A stretch of 64,000 nucleotides of DNA. Origin: Agrypnia vestita. Taxonomy: Eukaryota; Arthropoda; Insecta; Trichoptera; Phryganeidae. The DNA lies in NCBI GenBank assembly GCA_016648135.1, contig JADDOH010023653.1:1-64000 (forward strand), written 5' to 3'. Of this stretch, positions 21,926 to 32,754 are shown piece by piece (the first letter of the stretch is position 1; each line of letters opens with the position of its first letter). The notes under the pieces were generated by a model, which worked only from the letters and a program-made list of their open reading frames with translations, made no database searches and had not been told where the DNA came from. The translations under genes were made by a program, and so were the position numbers.

Positions 21926-22284
21926 TTTAAATTTATATTTAGTAAAGCATAAATAGTGAGTAAGTACGTAGTAATATACTTTTAAATTTTATAATTGTTT
22001 TTTAGTTTAATGTAAAAATTAATCACTGATTCATCAATTTTTTAGACCAAGGTTTGTGGTAGGTTAAAACGAAACCGAAAACTTAATATAATAAAATAAT
22101 AATGCGCGTTGCGCGGTGATTGTGGTTCACACTCTAATTATCTAAAGTTGTAGTTGCAACGTAATTAAGACAAGTTACATACTTTACGGACAGACTGACA
22201 AACAAGTAAATTCTTATAAAAAAGATAAGTTAAAAGAAATATCGTAATTCTGATTAATAACTTATCATGAGCTTAGCCAGACTA

Positions 22285-22395
22285 ATTTCATTTTAATTTA
22301 CACTAAATTAAACTTTGGAATACACACACGTTGAGTTATTTTGTCAATACTATATGTAGTTTCGAGAGGAGCAGTCCCTCTCATCATCAGATGTA
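22285..22395 (-). mobile_element. Penelope-like family 3 end with hammerhead-like motif
   Basis: On the minus strand: CTGATGA (22390-22384), U, stem II GAGAGG/CCTCTC (22382-22377, 22369-22364), GAAA, a 4-bp stem III ACTA/TAGT with loop CATA, then GTA ending at 22348. About 60 nt later there is an ATG (22289). The related loci 38420-38670 and 61230-61690 carry the same block next to a conserved short N-terminal reading, which ties the motif to one element family. Stem I is weak in this copy. Confidence 0.6.
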
Positions 22396-22422
22396 ATTAA
22401 CTAAACGTGGGTGTAATACAAA

Positions 22423-22606
22423 GTTGAGTAGCTTGTAGGTGTGGTGGTCATGAGGCTCGCTTAGTGATGTGGCGGTCGGTGGTTCGAGCCCCATTCCAGG
22501 GCACCTAGAATGAGGCTTTCAGGTATCCTGGAATGGCTTTTGAAAATAGTAAGAATATTGATGCTACACGTATTACGTATTCGCATCTCTATTTAAAATA
22601 AAATAG
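22423..22606 (+). mobile_element. SINE family A, plus-strand copy
   Basis: Head GTAGCTTGTAGGTGTGGTGGTCATGAGGC, B box GGTTCGAGCCCC, body GAAAATAGTAAGAATATTGATG, and tail CGCATCTCTATTTAAAATAAAA. Confidence 0.75.
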
Positions 22607-22609
22607 TAA

Positions 22610-23560
22610 AGATTAAAATTGTTATGTTGCACAACAGAGTAACTGGCATATCAATCACTAAAACAATATAGTATCTCCGTTACTTGGACATATTCAAACG
22701 GGTCACCTTGGGACCGCTTTCCGAAGAAATAAATCTTATTAAGTTCCCACAACGTTTCGGGGTGTACGATCCACCCCAGCCGATAGTATCGTCACGTGAC
22801 ATCGAACAATGCGATGGAAGGATAAGTGGACGTAATGAAAACCATAGCCGGCCATTGTGAGAGATAATGAATAGGTTTGTACCTGGTCGGAATACTGTAC
22901 CGCATCACTGAGCGATTGAAAATACTTAAATATTAAACCCCGGTTATTAAAGGCGTACGCCGCACTCAAATTAGAGTACACTTCTTAAAAAATACACTTA
23001 ATAATATGTCCACTAGACATTATGATCAATTCATTCGGTTGTACGTGTCGTTCCGAAAATTTTAAATATAATGGTACGGATTTTAAGATAAACAATCAAC
23101 AAATTTTTTGATTAATTACAATTTGGAAACCATTTATTAATATGTATCCATTTGCAACTGTAAACTTATTATAGCGTTAATTTGAAAGCAGTGGTAATGT
23201 TTTAATTAGAATTGAAATTACCGATAATAATAAAGTGATAACATACGAGAATTTTAAAGTTTTAACGCATTAATAAATTAGCCTTTACACACTTTACAAA
23301 GAAGGCTATCTCAAGGTAGATGTCAGCTAAAATATTACCTGCTGTAAAAACTTTCATGACGCATCTTCCAAAAATTTCAATACAACATTTGCCTACATAT
23401 GTATATGTATATATATATACGGAACAGTTCCGACCTAGATCGCAATTTACTTATATTTATTATATAAACACATGAAAGTATGAAAACTAAAACTTTTGTT
23501 TAATGAATAAAATAATATTGAGATTAAAATATCAGCAGTTTGTTAAACAATTTAAGCAAA
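22610..23560. other. AT-rich, no gene recognised
   Basis: A GC-richer stretch at 22735-22830 is open on the minus strand, but I recognise no product. Nothing else found. Confidence 0.35.
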
Positions 23561-23566
23561 TTATAA

Positions 23567-23725
23567 AAAAATAAAACACAAATTACTTTGTTTTCACCAC
23601 TATATTAGATTAATTAATCTAATATAGTGGTGAAAACAAAGTAATTTGTGTTTTATTTTAATAATAATGTTACCACAAAGTTCAAGCCTTCATACAGAAG
23701 AAGAAAAAATATTCTTCGAACAGTC
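23567..23725 (+). mobile_element. Penelope-like family 2 end: perfect palindrome plus ORF start
   Basis: 23567-23660 is a near-perfect palindrome centred on TTAGATTAATTAATCTAA. The right arm leads into ATG at 23667 and a short reading (PQSSSLHTEEEKIFFEQ, residues 3-19) that also occurs at 60481-60546. Two copies of the same start with opposed terminal halves fit the inverted partial terminal repeats known for Penelope elements. The hammerhead core seen at 60357-60389 is deleted at the centre here. Confidence 0.55.
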
Positions 23726-23729
23726 AAAT

Positions 23730-24550
23730 TATAAACATTCTAGAAAATAAATTTAATCTAAGCAATGAATTGTAATGTTTCGATTGACTGTATATTTTTA
23801 ATGCACTTCGTATATAAAAGAGAAACCATATTAGAATGATGAATAAATAAAGATATTCCTCTTTGTGAGGAAAAATTGAAAAACGTAGGCGTATCATTTC
23901 AAATTACGCTCTTTGTTATCCCAGCTACCTGTAAAAGAAACGCAAATGGCTACTATAAAAAATTCTCTTGGAACAGATACGAAAGAGGTCCGAAATAATG
24001 TCGGCAATAAAATCTCAAAACAAGGGTATTGAGACGTTAAATCCCGACTTTTTTGGAAGAACTTCCATTTTGGCTCCCCCTTCCGAGAAAAAATGCATAT
24101 GAAAATTTTATTTCAATCTATACGTATTCATTTCCCCGCCTGCGTACCCATAAACAATACCAATTGTTTCGCTTACTCACACCCTTTGCTTACTTTGCCT
24201 ACCTGAAATATACATAAATAATGCTAGAGGGTTAATGTATCTCAAAATTGTTCGTCTTTCTTCATCTTCTGCGAAAATACTCAAGTATTCCAAAAACATT
24301 AAAGTAATCCATTAAATTAAGCGAAATGTCAATTGATTTAAGTTTGTCTTCAATACAATAATTAAATATTATAAAATACCATGCGTCGAAAAATTGAAAC
24401 AAAACTGACACATGACATTAGAATGAGATTAAAATTTACCTTTAAATATAAAACATAGAAAAATGTGTTAACTAAGAAAAAAAATTTCAAACCGAAAGTC
24501 CATTTTAATTGTTAGGTAAATTGGAACAATATAGTACTTTTGTACAAGAT
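23730..24550. other. AT-rich, no gene recognised
   Basis: No support for a gene on either strand. Confidence 0.4.
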
Positions 24551-24559
24551 ATAGGTATA

Positions 24560-24640
24560 GCAAATAACAAGAGAGGGTATGGAAGAGACCTTTATCCAGC
24601 AGTGGAGAGATGAAGGCTGAGGAAGAAGACGACTATAGAT
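24560..24640 (+). mobile_element. LINE (RTE-like) extreme 3' end
   Basis: GGTATGGAAGAGACCTTTATCCAGCAGTGGAGAGATGAAGGCTGA matches 30273-30319 almost base for base. Only this terminal piece is present, as expected for heavy 5' truncation. Confidence 0.6.
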
Positions 24641-25169
24641 AGTCATTATTTCTATCGTTCACGTCCGAGGATTCAAGTATCAGTACCTACTTCATTATGC
24701 AATATTTCATCTGAAAAATGTGCAAGGTTTTATTGTAATTATATTGATGAATGAATTATCAAACAGCTTATTCGACTTCACAAATGGCGCACAATGTTTC
24801 CAGTTAGCGTTATAAAGTCCAATTTGATTTAATTAAAATATGACATAATCTTGTGAAATAACAACAAAACACTCGCGGTGAAGTTTGCAAGTTCTACAAG
24901 AATTCATTAATTATTATTTGTACGTAATTTTCCATGAAAGTATTATGCTGGGTGAGGGATACTTTTGATATTTAAATTTAAACCATCATGCTAACGCGAA
25001 TGAGAAATGAAGGTGACAAGTTTCGATTTGTTTTTTATGAGTTTTTGTTTGTTGATATCCAATACTGCCCCTGAAAAGAGGTGTTTCTTAGAATATGATT
25101 ATTTTAATAATAAAAGATTAGCTTTATGTTTGGCAATTTTTTTTTAAAGAAGGCAATAAATTCGTTCGA

Positions 25170-25201
25170 TTATATATATATATATTATATATATATATAT
25201 G

Positions 25202-25240
<39 letters not shown>
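25170..25240. repeat. (AT)n microsatellite
   Basis: TA dinucleotide run with one GATATATAATA interruption. Confidence 0.95.
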
Positions 25241-25244
<4 letters not shown>

Positions 25245-25494
25245 GTTCAATAAATACAAAATAAATGCAACATTATTAAAATATCGTGATAGAATTACAA
25301 TGTGAGATTTTTAAGATAACCTGATTATGCTAAAGATTCTAAGGATAATAAAGAAACACAGAATAATGTTTTTATGATAAAAAAATTTAAAATAATGTCA
25401 TTATGATAAAATAAATTATAAAAAACTACATAAATATGTAAAAAAATATATATTATAATATAAAGAAAATATAAAACATATTATAAAATGTTAA

Positions 25495-25580
25495 AAATGA
25501 AGGACTGAAGGTTGATTACAATATTGTCACGAGTCGTGGCTGCGGGAGGAATTGAATTAAAAATGAAGGACTGACAATAT
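25495..25580. repeat. Local duplication at the edge of the solo LTR
   Basis: AATGAAGGACTGA and the following LTR start ATTGTCACGAGTCGTGGCTGCGGGAGGAATTGAAT occur twice in tandem (first copy 25495-25559, second from 25563 into the LTR). Confidence 0.8.
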
Positions 25581-26023
25581 TGTCACGAGTCGTGGCTGCG
25601 GGAGGAATTGAATGAAACCGACTATTTCGCAGTATATCACTCGTAAATAAACACTTTATTATAACTGGAACACTTTATTTAACATTTACTAGAACATTCC
25701 ACAGTTTCCACTGGCAGTAATCGCTCCAGGTTTTTTCGCCCTTTCTAGGAAATAACTTTGCTATTCGCTCGATATCTGTCGTTTCGAATGGTCCCCCCAG
25801 CCGTCTTCGATTTCTTTTCGCTGTCAAACGCGACTCAACTGCTAGACATTTCCAGTGTTGAGGAGAACATTTCCGTGGCTTCTAGACTCTTTGAGTTTTT
25901 TTTCTAATGTTTCTAATGTTGTTTCTCCCGAAGGCCGTAGATCACCCTACGCCGCTCTCAATTTTTCGATAGTATTGTGACAAGTGTTCAGTAGTGCGTA
26001 ATTATTTTTAGCATTTCGTCACA
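25581..26023 (-). mobile_element. Solo LTR with ATAT target duplication
   Basis: Minus-strand ends are TGTGACGAAATGC and CCACGACTCGTGACA. The 443-bp segment is flanked by ATAT on both sides (25577-25580 and 26024-26027). Two AATAAA motifs occur near its 3' side on the minus strand. No coding sequence adjoins it, so it is a solo LTR left by recombination. A 4-bp ATAT duplication is typical of several insect gypsy lineages. It is related to 9965-10980. Confidence 0.7.
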
Positions 26024-26210
26024 ATATTACTTTTAACAAATGAGTAGAAAGACTATTACATTAATGAATTTAGGTCTAGTAACGTAATAACGATTTACTT
26101 GATAATTGACGTTTGGAAGTTTGCATCTCGACAAGATTACTTCGGGTCGCCGTCAGTAGATAGAAAAGAGCGGCGATACGGGGCGTGAGTAATCATTAGG
26201 AATGACTTAC

Positions 26211-26415
26211 TGGCGTGTTCTTCATACACGAGATCAGGGCGGCTTGCATTAGGAATAGCTTCCATTGGAACGTGACCGGCAAGGACGGCAGGGCAGGTTA
26301 CTCGGAAACGACCAACATGACTCAAATCTACCATTCGCAATTGGAATTTCACGAACGATGGCGGAGGACCATAATAAGACCACCCTACGGAAGTTTTGTT
26401 GCGAACATTAACTGC
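26211..26415 (-). CDS. Candidate internal exon of an unidentified host gene
   Basis: The minus-strand 205-nt segment is bounded by a 3' splice site (ATTCTCACAG, AG at 26417-26416) and a 5' splice site (CCA|GTAAGT, GT at 26210-26209). It is open throughout in one frame: 68 codons plus one base. The reading begins AVNVRNKTSVGWSYYGPPPS and later contains VGRFRVTCPAVLAGHVPMEA. It is much richer in GC than the surrounding DNA, with coding-like composition and no transposon motif. I do not recognise the family. The open frame runs past the donor to a stop at about 26137, so a terminal exon is an alternative. No partner exon is identifiable in the window. Confidence 0.45.
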
Positions 26416-27123
26416 CTGTGAGAATTACACATAACGAACATTATTACGATAAAAATTCATGTCAGAGAAGAATAATTGAATTAATTGCCATTTCTCTCGA
26501 AAAATATAAAATTCTTTTGTAACTCCGTACTGAGTGCGTAAAAAACTACGTGTCCATACTTCATGGAATTCCAACTGTCCCGGGTATTAGGGCATGAGGC
26601 TTATTATAGAGATTCATTAGTTCTAGAATAACAATCAGTTTGACAATGCCGCCGCACTTTATGATTTTCGGCCGTCTGTTATGGGTAAACTTAAAGCGAC
26701 GTTGAGTTTTATATAGAGCGTCAGAACCTGAACTGTAAAACTACATTACACGAAGCAACCGGAACATGCTGCGGAAGTAAAAAGAAAAAATTTCACGTCA
26801 TCTTTGGTACAGCATGCTGTGACAGAAGTCATAAGTCATCGCTAGCCTAAAAAATTAAACAGAAAACAATCTGTAGAGAAGCGGTTAAAATATACAAAAG
26901 ACTCAACAGCCTTAACAACAGAGACGACTTGACCCGATTACCCAACAACTGGTTCAGTGTTCAGAAGAAACTCAAATACATTAAAAATGTGTACCGACGG
27001 TTTGAGTGAATATCAAAACTGCACAATACTTACGCGCTATTTACATTAGTGCGCCTTCTGTTTCAACTTCCTTCATTATTCATGAAAAATTTTGCTTATT
27101 TTTGATGGTATACTTGAATACAC

Positions 27124-27180
27124 ACATGGTCCGGGCCCCATTCTAGGATACCAGCGAGTTAGTCTTATTCAGAATATTTT
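27124..27180 (+). mobile_element. SINE family A, fragment
   Basis: CGGGCCCCATTCTAGGATACCAGCGAGTTAGTCTTATTC matches the middle of the copies at 22423 and 41755; head and tail are missing. Confidence 0.55.
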
Positions 27181-27444
27181 AACAAAAATTGGAAATAATA
27201 TTTCCTGGCGTATCCTAGTGTAATGCAAGTATTCGGATGAATTTCATTACACACAATAAAGTATATTGCTCTCAAAATTCCGTAAAAAATCAATGTAGAT
27301 TTTCTCATTAGCGACATCTGTGGGGATTTAGGGGAATGAAAATGGCTTTGTACAGGCCGCATGGAAAAGGTGCTTATTACTCATATATGAAAGCTTTCCA
27401 CGCAATTTGAACATATATACAACTTCCAAAAAATGAATAAGCAT

Positions 27445-27620
27445 GGTATATTCTATCATGGGTGGAATGGCGAATGTTACAATTGTGTAAAGTGATCACT
27501 TAAGCCAACCATAAAAAGATAGGTGATAAGTCCTATTACACCCAAATGACTTCTATACCTACTTTCCCATAATTAATACAGTTTCGTCTCTGTGAGATAT
27601 CTATAATATACATTAATTAG
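27445..27620 (+). repeat. Interspersed repeat C, copy 2
   Basis: Shares GTGGAATGGCGAATGT, GTAAAGTGATCACTTAAGCCA and TTTCGTCTCTGTGAGATATCTATAAT with 12450-12612. A SINE A-type tail, CGCATCTCTATTTAAAATAAAA, follows at 27645-27665. Confidence 0.65.
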
Positions 27621-27699
27621 TTAGTCTTATATTCATTCATGTTCGCATCTCTATTTAAAATAAAAATAGAAGGGTGACGTGTTATTATTACATTTTTAT

Positions 27700-28000
27700 C
27701 TGACAGCTGTGGCAGTTTTACAGGAGATAACTTACTTATCTTAATACGTTTCTATGTTTTATATACATATTTATTTCAGAATCTCCGCTCTGGTTGACAT
27801 AACAGAATGATGGTTGGCTCGTTTTAGTCAATTGCATAGTGACAGTTTTACAATTTATAACTAACTACTCTTAATGCGTTTCTGTGTTTTAGAAGCTTTT
27901 TATCAAGAGCGTAATAATTTTAAAATCTCCAGTCTGCCTGGAGTAACGGAATGGTGGCTGGCTCATTTTCATCAATTGCATAATGGCAGTTTTTTTCTAC
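27700..28000. repeat. Degenerate tandem repeat, period about 140 bp
   Basis: The blocks GGCAGTTTTACAGGAGATAAC, GACAGTTTTACAATTTATAAC and GGCAGTTTTTTTC recur about 140 bp apart. Between them TCTCCGCTCTGGTTGACATAACAGAATGATGG is repeated as TCTCCAGTCTGCCTGGAGTAACGGAATGGTGG. Roughly two units. Origin unknown. Confidence 0.6.
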
Positions 28001-28309
28001 AGTCCCCATTTGCGGTATTTAGAAAATATTCAGATATTTTAAAGTCAAGAGGTTTGTGTTATATTTAAGTTACCGAAGGCCTTTAAATAAATTTTTGTTT
28101 GTGAATTTTTTTTTAATAAATAACTAAATATGTTCTATTTTTTTGTGCCTAAGATATCCGAGTAAAAATAACCTATTTATATTCTGAAGCAAAGAAGATT
28201 CTCTTTATAATAATCGAAAATACTACACACTGGAATATTGCTTAACAAAATGTTTTCTTATATTATTGTAATAGCTTGCATCTAACTACGGAGCGCAATG
28301 TTATCAGAT

Positions 28310-28430
28310 TTGCCACCAGGCGATGTGTGTGATATCCGCGCGGCCGGCTTTAATGTCTCGTCGCGTCGGGCGGGGGGCTGAATGAACAATGTCCGCCGCA
28401 GTATCTACTCGCGGCCGGGGTTAACTAATT
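28310..28430. other. Isolated GC- and CpG-rich island
   Basis: About 120 bp with GCGCGGCCGGC, TCGTCGCGTCGGGCGGGGGG and TCGCGGCCGGGG, set in DNA that is otherwise very AT-rich. There is no frame or repeat match. Possible regulatory or non-coding exon sequence, by composition only. Confidence 0.35.
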
Positions 28431-28439
28431 AGCGTGTGA

Positions 28440-29810
28440 ATTTTCTTCTTAATTAATGTTTGGGTCGGTGTCACACTCAGAGGTGAATTTGTTAAAATAA
28501 TTTGTGGATAAAAATAATTAACAACTCGTGTATATAAAACTACTCTTGACTGAATATTATTCGATGTTAATCAGAAAATGTGTCAGTGAGAAAAGTAAGT
28601 TATCTTATTAAATTAAATTGTTAATTTTATATCTTAGAAATTTATTTTTTATTGTTATTTTTTTAAATTTTTTTTAATGCTTTAACTGGCCACGCGGCCC
28701 AATTACTGAACCTATAAACACAACAAGGACATCTTAAAAATACCGCCTACGTAGATGTATTGTGTGACGTGTGCCATTGAGCCCGGAACCCTATATAAAT
28801 ATGTATAGCTACGAGAAGCCGATGGACTATTAAGGTCGTCCGACATTCGAAATATTTAATTCTTCCGTCTTCTTCTTCTTGTTGTTATAGTCTCCGAAGT
28901 CCCGGACTGTAGTTATAAAAGTGCGTGTTCATTCATCCATACATGCCTTTGTGGTTCCTACCTACCCCTTGCAGGTTTGCCGATACAGTATTCGCACATC
29001 TCCGTCTCGGTTTCTCCCGCTTGACTTAGTATACAACGTTCTTGCGCATGTTAGTAAATGAGTCACAAACTACTCTCGCTACGTGTCTTTCCAACTTCAG
29101 CTTACTTACTTTCACTTTTCTCTAAATACCTGAATATACCTTTTGCATTACGCAGAAACTACCTCATATTGAGCTTTATCGGTAAACAAATGTATGCTTA
29201 ATTAAATTCACACATACCTATATAAAAAAATCTAACATAATCGAAATGCATCCAAAAAAATCGGGCTGTTGATAAAGCAGAGACAAAAGAATCACTTCCA
29301 ATGGGATACACTTTTAGCTGCATGTACAGTTCATTTAAAACAATGAAATATCGTGATTAGGCAAAAATACCGCAGAGCTTACTTCATAGACGATTTTTCT
29401 GATTTACATAAATTCGTGCGGAACACAATTATCGAGCTCTTTCACTTTCCAATTAGCATTGAATGGTCAGAAATTATTACAGTTCTCATTTTTCGTATAA
29501 TTTCTAAAATTCATGGCTTCGCATTCTATTCCATTAAAGGAAACGTCGATCCATCTCATCTTCGAAACTCATGTCTCTATTACTTAGCATTTCGGACCAT
29601 GGCCGCACCATATGCGCCATTGGTAATGGTTCCATTGCCTCTATAAGTACTTTAACCAGCGAATATTTAACTTTACTGTATTATTTTAAGTACACTTATT
29701 TCGGGCATAATTAAAGTTATATAATGCCGTTGTACTATAAATATAAATAAGAATATTTGAAGACATATTTGTATCAGATGATTAAGAAAAAGTGTTTTTT
29801 CTTGTTATAT
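28440..29810. other. No gene recognised
   Basis: A 97-codon open frame at 29353-29646 shows no motif I recognise. The stretch 28850-29110 is GC-richer but has no long frame. Confidence 0.35.
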
Positions 29811-29814
29811 CAAT

Positions 29815-29870
<56 letters not shown>

Positions 29871-29890
29871 TATATATTATATATTTATAT
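29815..29890. repeat. (AT)n microsatellite
   Basis: TA run with ATATTATATA interruptions. Confidence 0.95.
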
Positions 29891-30059
29891 ATTGTTTTTT
29901 TTAAAATATAAGATTTAACGAAGAGGTATATGCATTATGAAAAGGTTATTTTTCGGGAACTTCGCGGATTTGTAAAAATATTATATTTTTGTGCTATATT
30001 TCGGTTACACTGGGATAACCATTCTCAAGCTGGTCTCTCTGACAGTTGAGAGATATGAT

Positions 30060-30330
30060 TAGAGAGATGATTAGGCGCAGAACTAGAGTAGTGCATATCA
30101 CGGATCATGTAGCGAAGCTAAAATAGCAATAGGCAGGATATGTTGCAAGGTTCTGAAATGGAGACCTTGGGAGAATAAAAGAGGCATCGGAAGACCTCCA
30201 AAGAGATGGACGATATAGCCACTGTGTGGGGAAAGAAATGGCTACAATTAGCAAACAACAAGGAAAGATGGAAAGGTATGGAAGAGGCCTATATCCAGCA
30301 GTGGAGAGATGAAGGCTGAAGAAGAAAAAA
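30060..30330 (+). pseudogene. LINE (RTE-like) reverse-transcriptase C-terminus, truncated
   Basis: In the plus strand, read with frame breaks: MIRRRTRVVHITDHVAKLK, then a stop where most relatives have W, QAGYVARF-like, then a GR..GRPP-like region, and finally GKMERYGRGLYPAVE. The series IRRRT..DI, QWAGH.AR, GRP..RW and W..L.EAY.QQW is the C-terminal signature of many insect LINE reverse transcriptases. Several stops and shifts make it a dead copy. The last 45 bases match 24560-24640. Confidence 0.6.
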
Positions 30331-30344
30331 AGAAGCATACTTAG

Positions 30345-31650
30345 ATTTCGTTGCTGATAATGATATATCTATATTTTTAATGTGGAGTACTAAGTAATAT
30401 CCTTATTAATATAAGAGTATTACAAATAATTTAAGTTTATTTTTGTATAATTGTTTAGTTTTCATTTATTAATTCTTTTATATTCTCAATTGTATTCCAA
30501 AAAAATCATCTTCCACCTACATTCTCAAAAGGTTGCTGTTGTTTTTGTTTCCTTATAAATCTCGGCAGCTTACAATATTGAGCCAATAGAATTATTACAT
30601 CAGTATAACTTTTGTAATTTACACGAACAACTTCCAATGTATGTAATCTTTATGGTTCCACATTTCAGAATAAGCTGCGAACAAGTTTTCTTTCCAGTCG
30701 GTTTATCTCGACGTTCTTTTAGATGCGTGTGTACCAAATTGTATTCTTCCTTCAGTAGACAGTTTTGGATTTTTCTTCCAAATGAGTTGTATTGATATTA
30801 AATACCACATTTAAAAGTTTAAAAGGTTTTGAAAGTAAGTTGGCAAGCCTTCAATTTTAAGAGTAATTTGATGTTTAGTGTAACACTTTAATAATTATAA
30901 TTTGGAGGAAGATCGATAAGGATAATTTTATTGCTTTCCGACCAGAAAAAAAACTCGATAGTTTTGAAACATCAGTAATTTAGTATATTTGGAGAGCGAG
31001 TGTTTTGTCTTATTGATTTTTTTAAATAAAATATATCGAAAACATTTCATGTGCCAAGACAATGTGTGCGATAAGTATGCATTTTTTTGTATCATATTAT
31101 TTTAGTAGCAGTTATTACATACTATAAAAAAGTTGAAAAAACGAAAAGTTTTAGAAGAATGAAAAAAGGACCCCCATCCCAAATTGTTATATTTTTAAAT
31201 TAAAATACGGGATGTCATTTCAAATAAACATTTTTTGTATATTTCTGAATACGTATTTTTTTGAAAATGCATCAAAAAGTAAATATTTGTTCAGGCGAAT
31301 TTCGCTGTCGAAGTTTTAAATTATAATTTTAAGATTGAATATATATGGAAATTTCAATCCCTATAAATCGCCCCGTGTTACACCACATCCATATTAATTG
31401 ATGAGTTCATAGATATACGAATAAGCTTACGTGAGGTAAATTTTATAATTTTAATATTGACCAAATTATTTTAAAATTCTATAATAATTTGCTGATACAT
31501 ATTGTCGAAGTGTTCATGTAAATGTAGACTTAAAAATTTATTGTTGTTCATGTAAATGTAGACTTAAGAATTAAGTACTTACATAAAATTAGTACCTACC
31601 ATCATGATTTTTTGTAAATTTTGTGTATTTTTGTATATAATTCACTTTTG
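30345..31650. other. AT-rich, no gene recognised
   Basis: A short duplication GTTCATGTAAATGTAGACTTAA occurs at about 31513 and 31548. Nothing else seen. Confidence 0.4.
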
Positions 31651-31657
31651 TATAAAA

Positions 31658-32014
31658 TCAAATCCGACCGTGAAATGACATAACATAACAATAATTTTTT
31701 TTTAATAATAAATGTATACTTAAACATGGATAATAAACGAAACTTGGGAATCTATTATAATTAAAATGCCTCAAAAAATTTGAAAAAATACTAACGCGTC
31801 CAATTGACAATAATACGACGGCAAAAATATCATTATCACCTCTAAACAAAACTATCAAAATCAATGTGAATGAAAAATAGTTATTATTAATATTATTAAT
31901 ATTTAAAGCATAAACTTTGTGGTTAGACATAATAACAGAATGTTAGTTAACTTAGAATGTTAGTAAAAACCACTACGGTCTACCGGTTTCAAGACATACC
32001 CGTCTCTTCGTCAG
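31658..32014 (-). mobile_element. Penelope-like family 4 end: hammerhead-like motif plus ORF start
   Basis: On the minus strand: CTGACGA (32014-32008), A, stem II GAGAC/GTCTT, GAAA, stem III as the self-complementary ACCGGT, then A (31981). GGTC before the core pairs with GACC after the cleavage site, so all three stems can form. An ATG follows about 50 nt later (31930) and opens a 90-codon frame starting MSNHKVYALNINNINNNYF. I do not recognise a domain in that frame; its family membership is inferred from the shared layout with families 2 and 3. Confidence 0.55.
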
Positions 32015-32740
32015 GACCAACACTACACTACTACATTCACAACACTATGCACCACAACCATAGTATTGTAAAACTATCACCACTATTGTTCACATGCGTG
32101 TTAATCTATCAGAGAAATTGAACCACTGAACAATTCAGGGATCTAACGAGAGAGAGTGGTATGATGAGAGGGTCTAAAGTGGGTGTTATCACAACTCTTG
32201 TGAACGCTACATTGAACAAAGGGCTTCATTTTTACCTGAATGCGAATTATCAGGTGAAAATTTCTGGAAAATTTTACTCTAATTCCGATGATACTACTTT
32301 TCTGCATATACGATATGCAGAATATATTCTGCACATGCTATAACCGGTGATGGGAAAAGACTATTATAAATGCAAATCAAGACGTAAATACGATAAAAAA
32401 TGGTTCGACTGTATTTTTTTGTCCCTAAATACATAAAAAACGGTATACATCTCTTTTTCATTAAACCCACCTAATATTTAAGCGCTCTTGAGGTGAATAT
32501 TCGCGAAAACGGCGCCATATAAATTATCCAAATATTATTATTATTATTCCAAACAATATAGTTTTAAAAAGTACAAAGTCCTTAATTGCCATAGTGAAAA
32601 CTGTTGCTCTATAAACTATGACAAACTAAATATGACGAATTGTGTTAAGTACTTATAATAGGATAGATAAACATTTTCCAAATACAATAAAAGAGCCACA
32701 CGACACCATTACTTATCTAACTAACTGACCATCACGCCGT
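32015..32740. other. No gene recognised
   Basis: An open stretch on both strands lies at 32143-32343, containing the palindrome CTGCATATACGATATGCAG. It borders the Penelope end and may be older element sequence. Confidence 0.35.
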
Positions 32741-32754
32741 TTCTCCGAAAGGGT

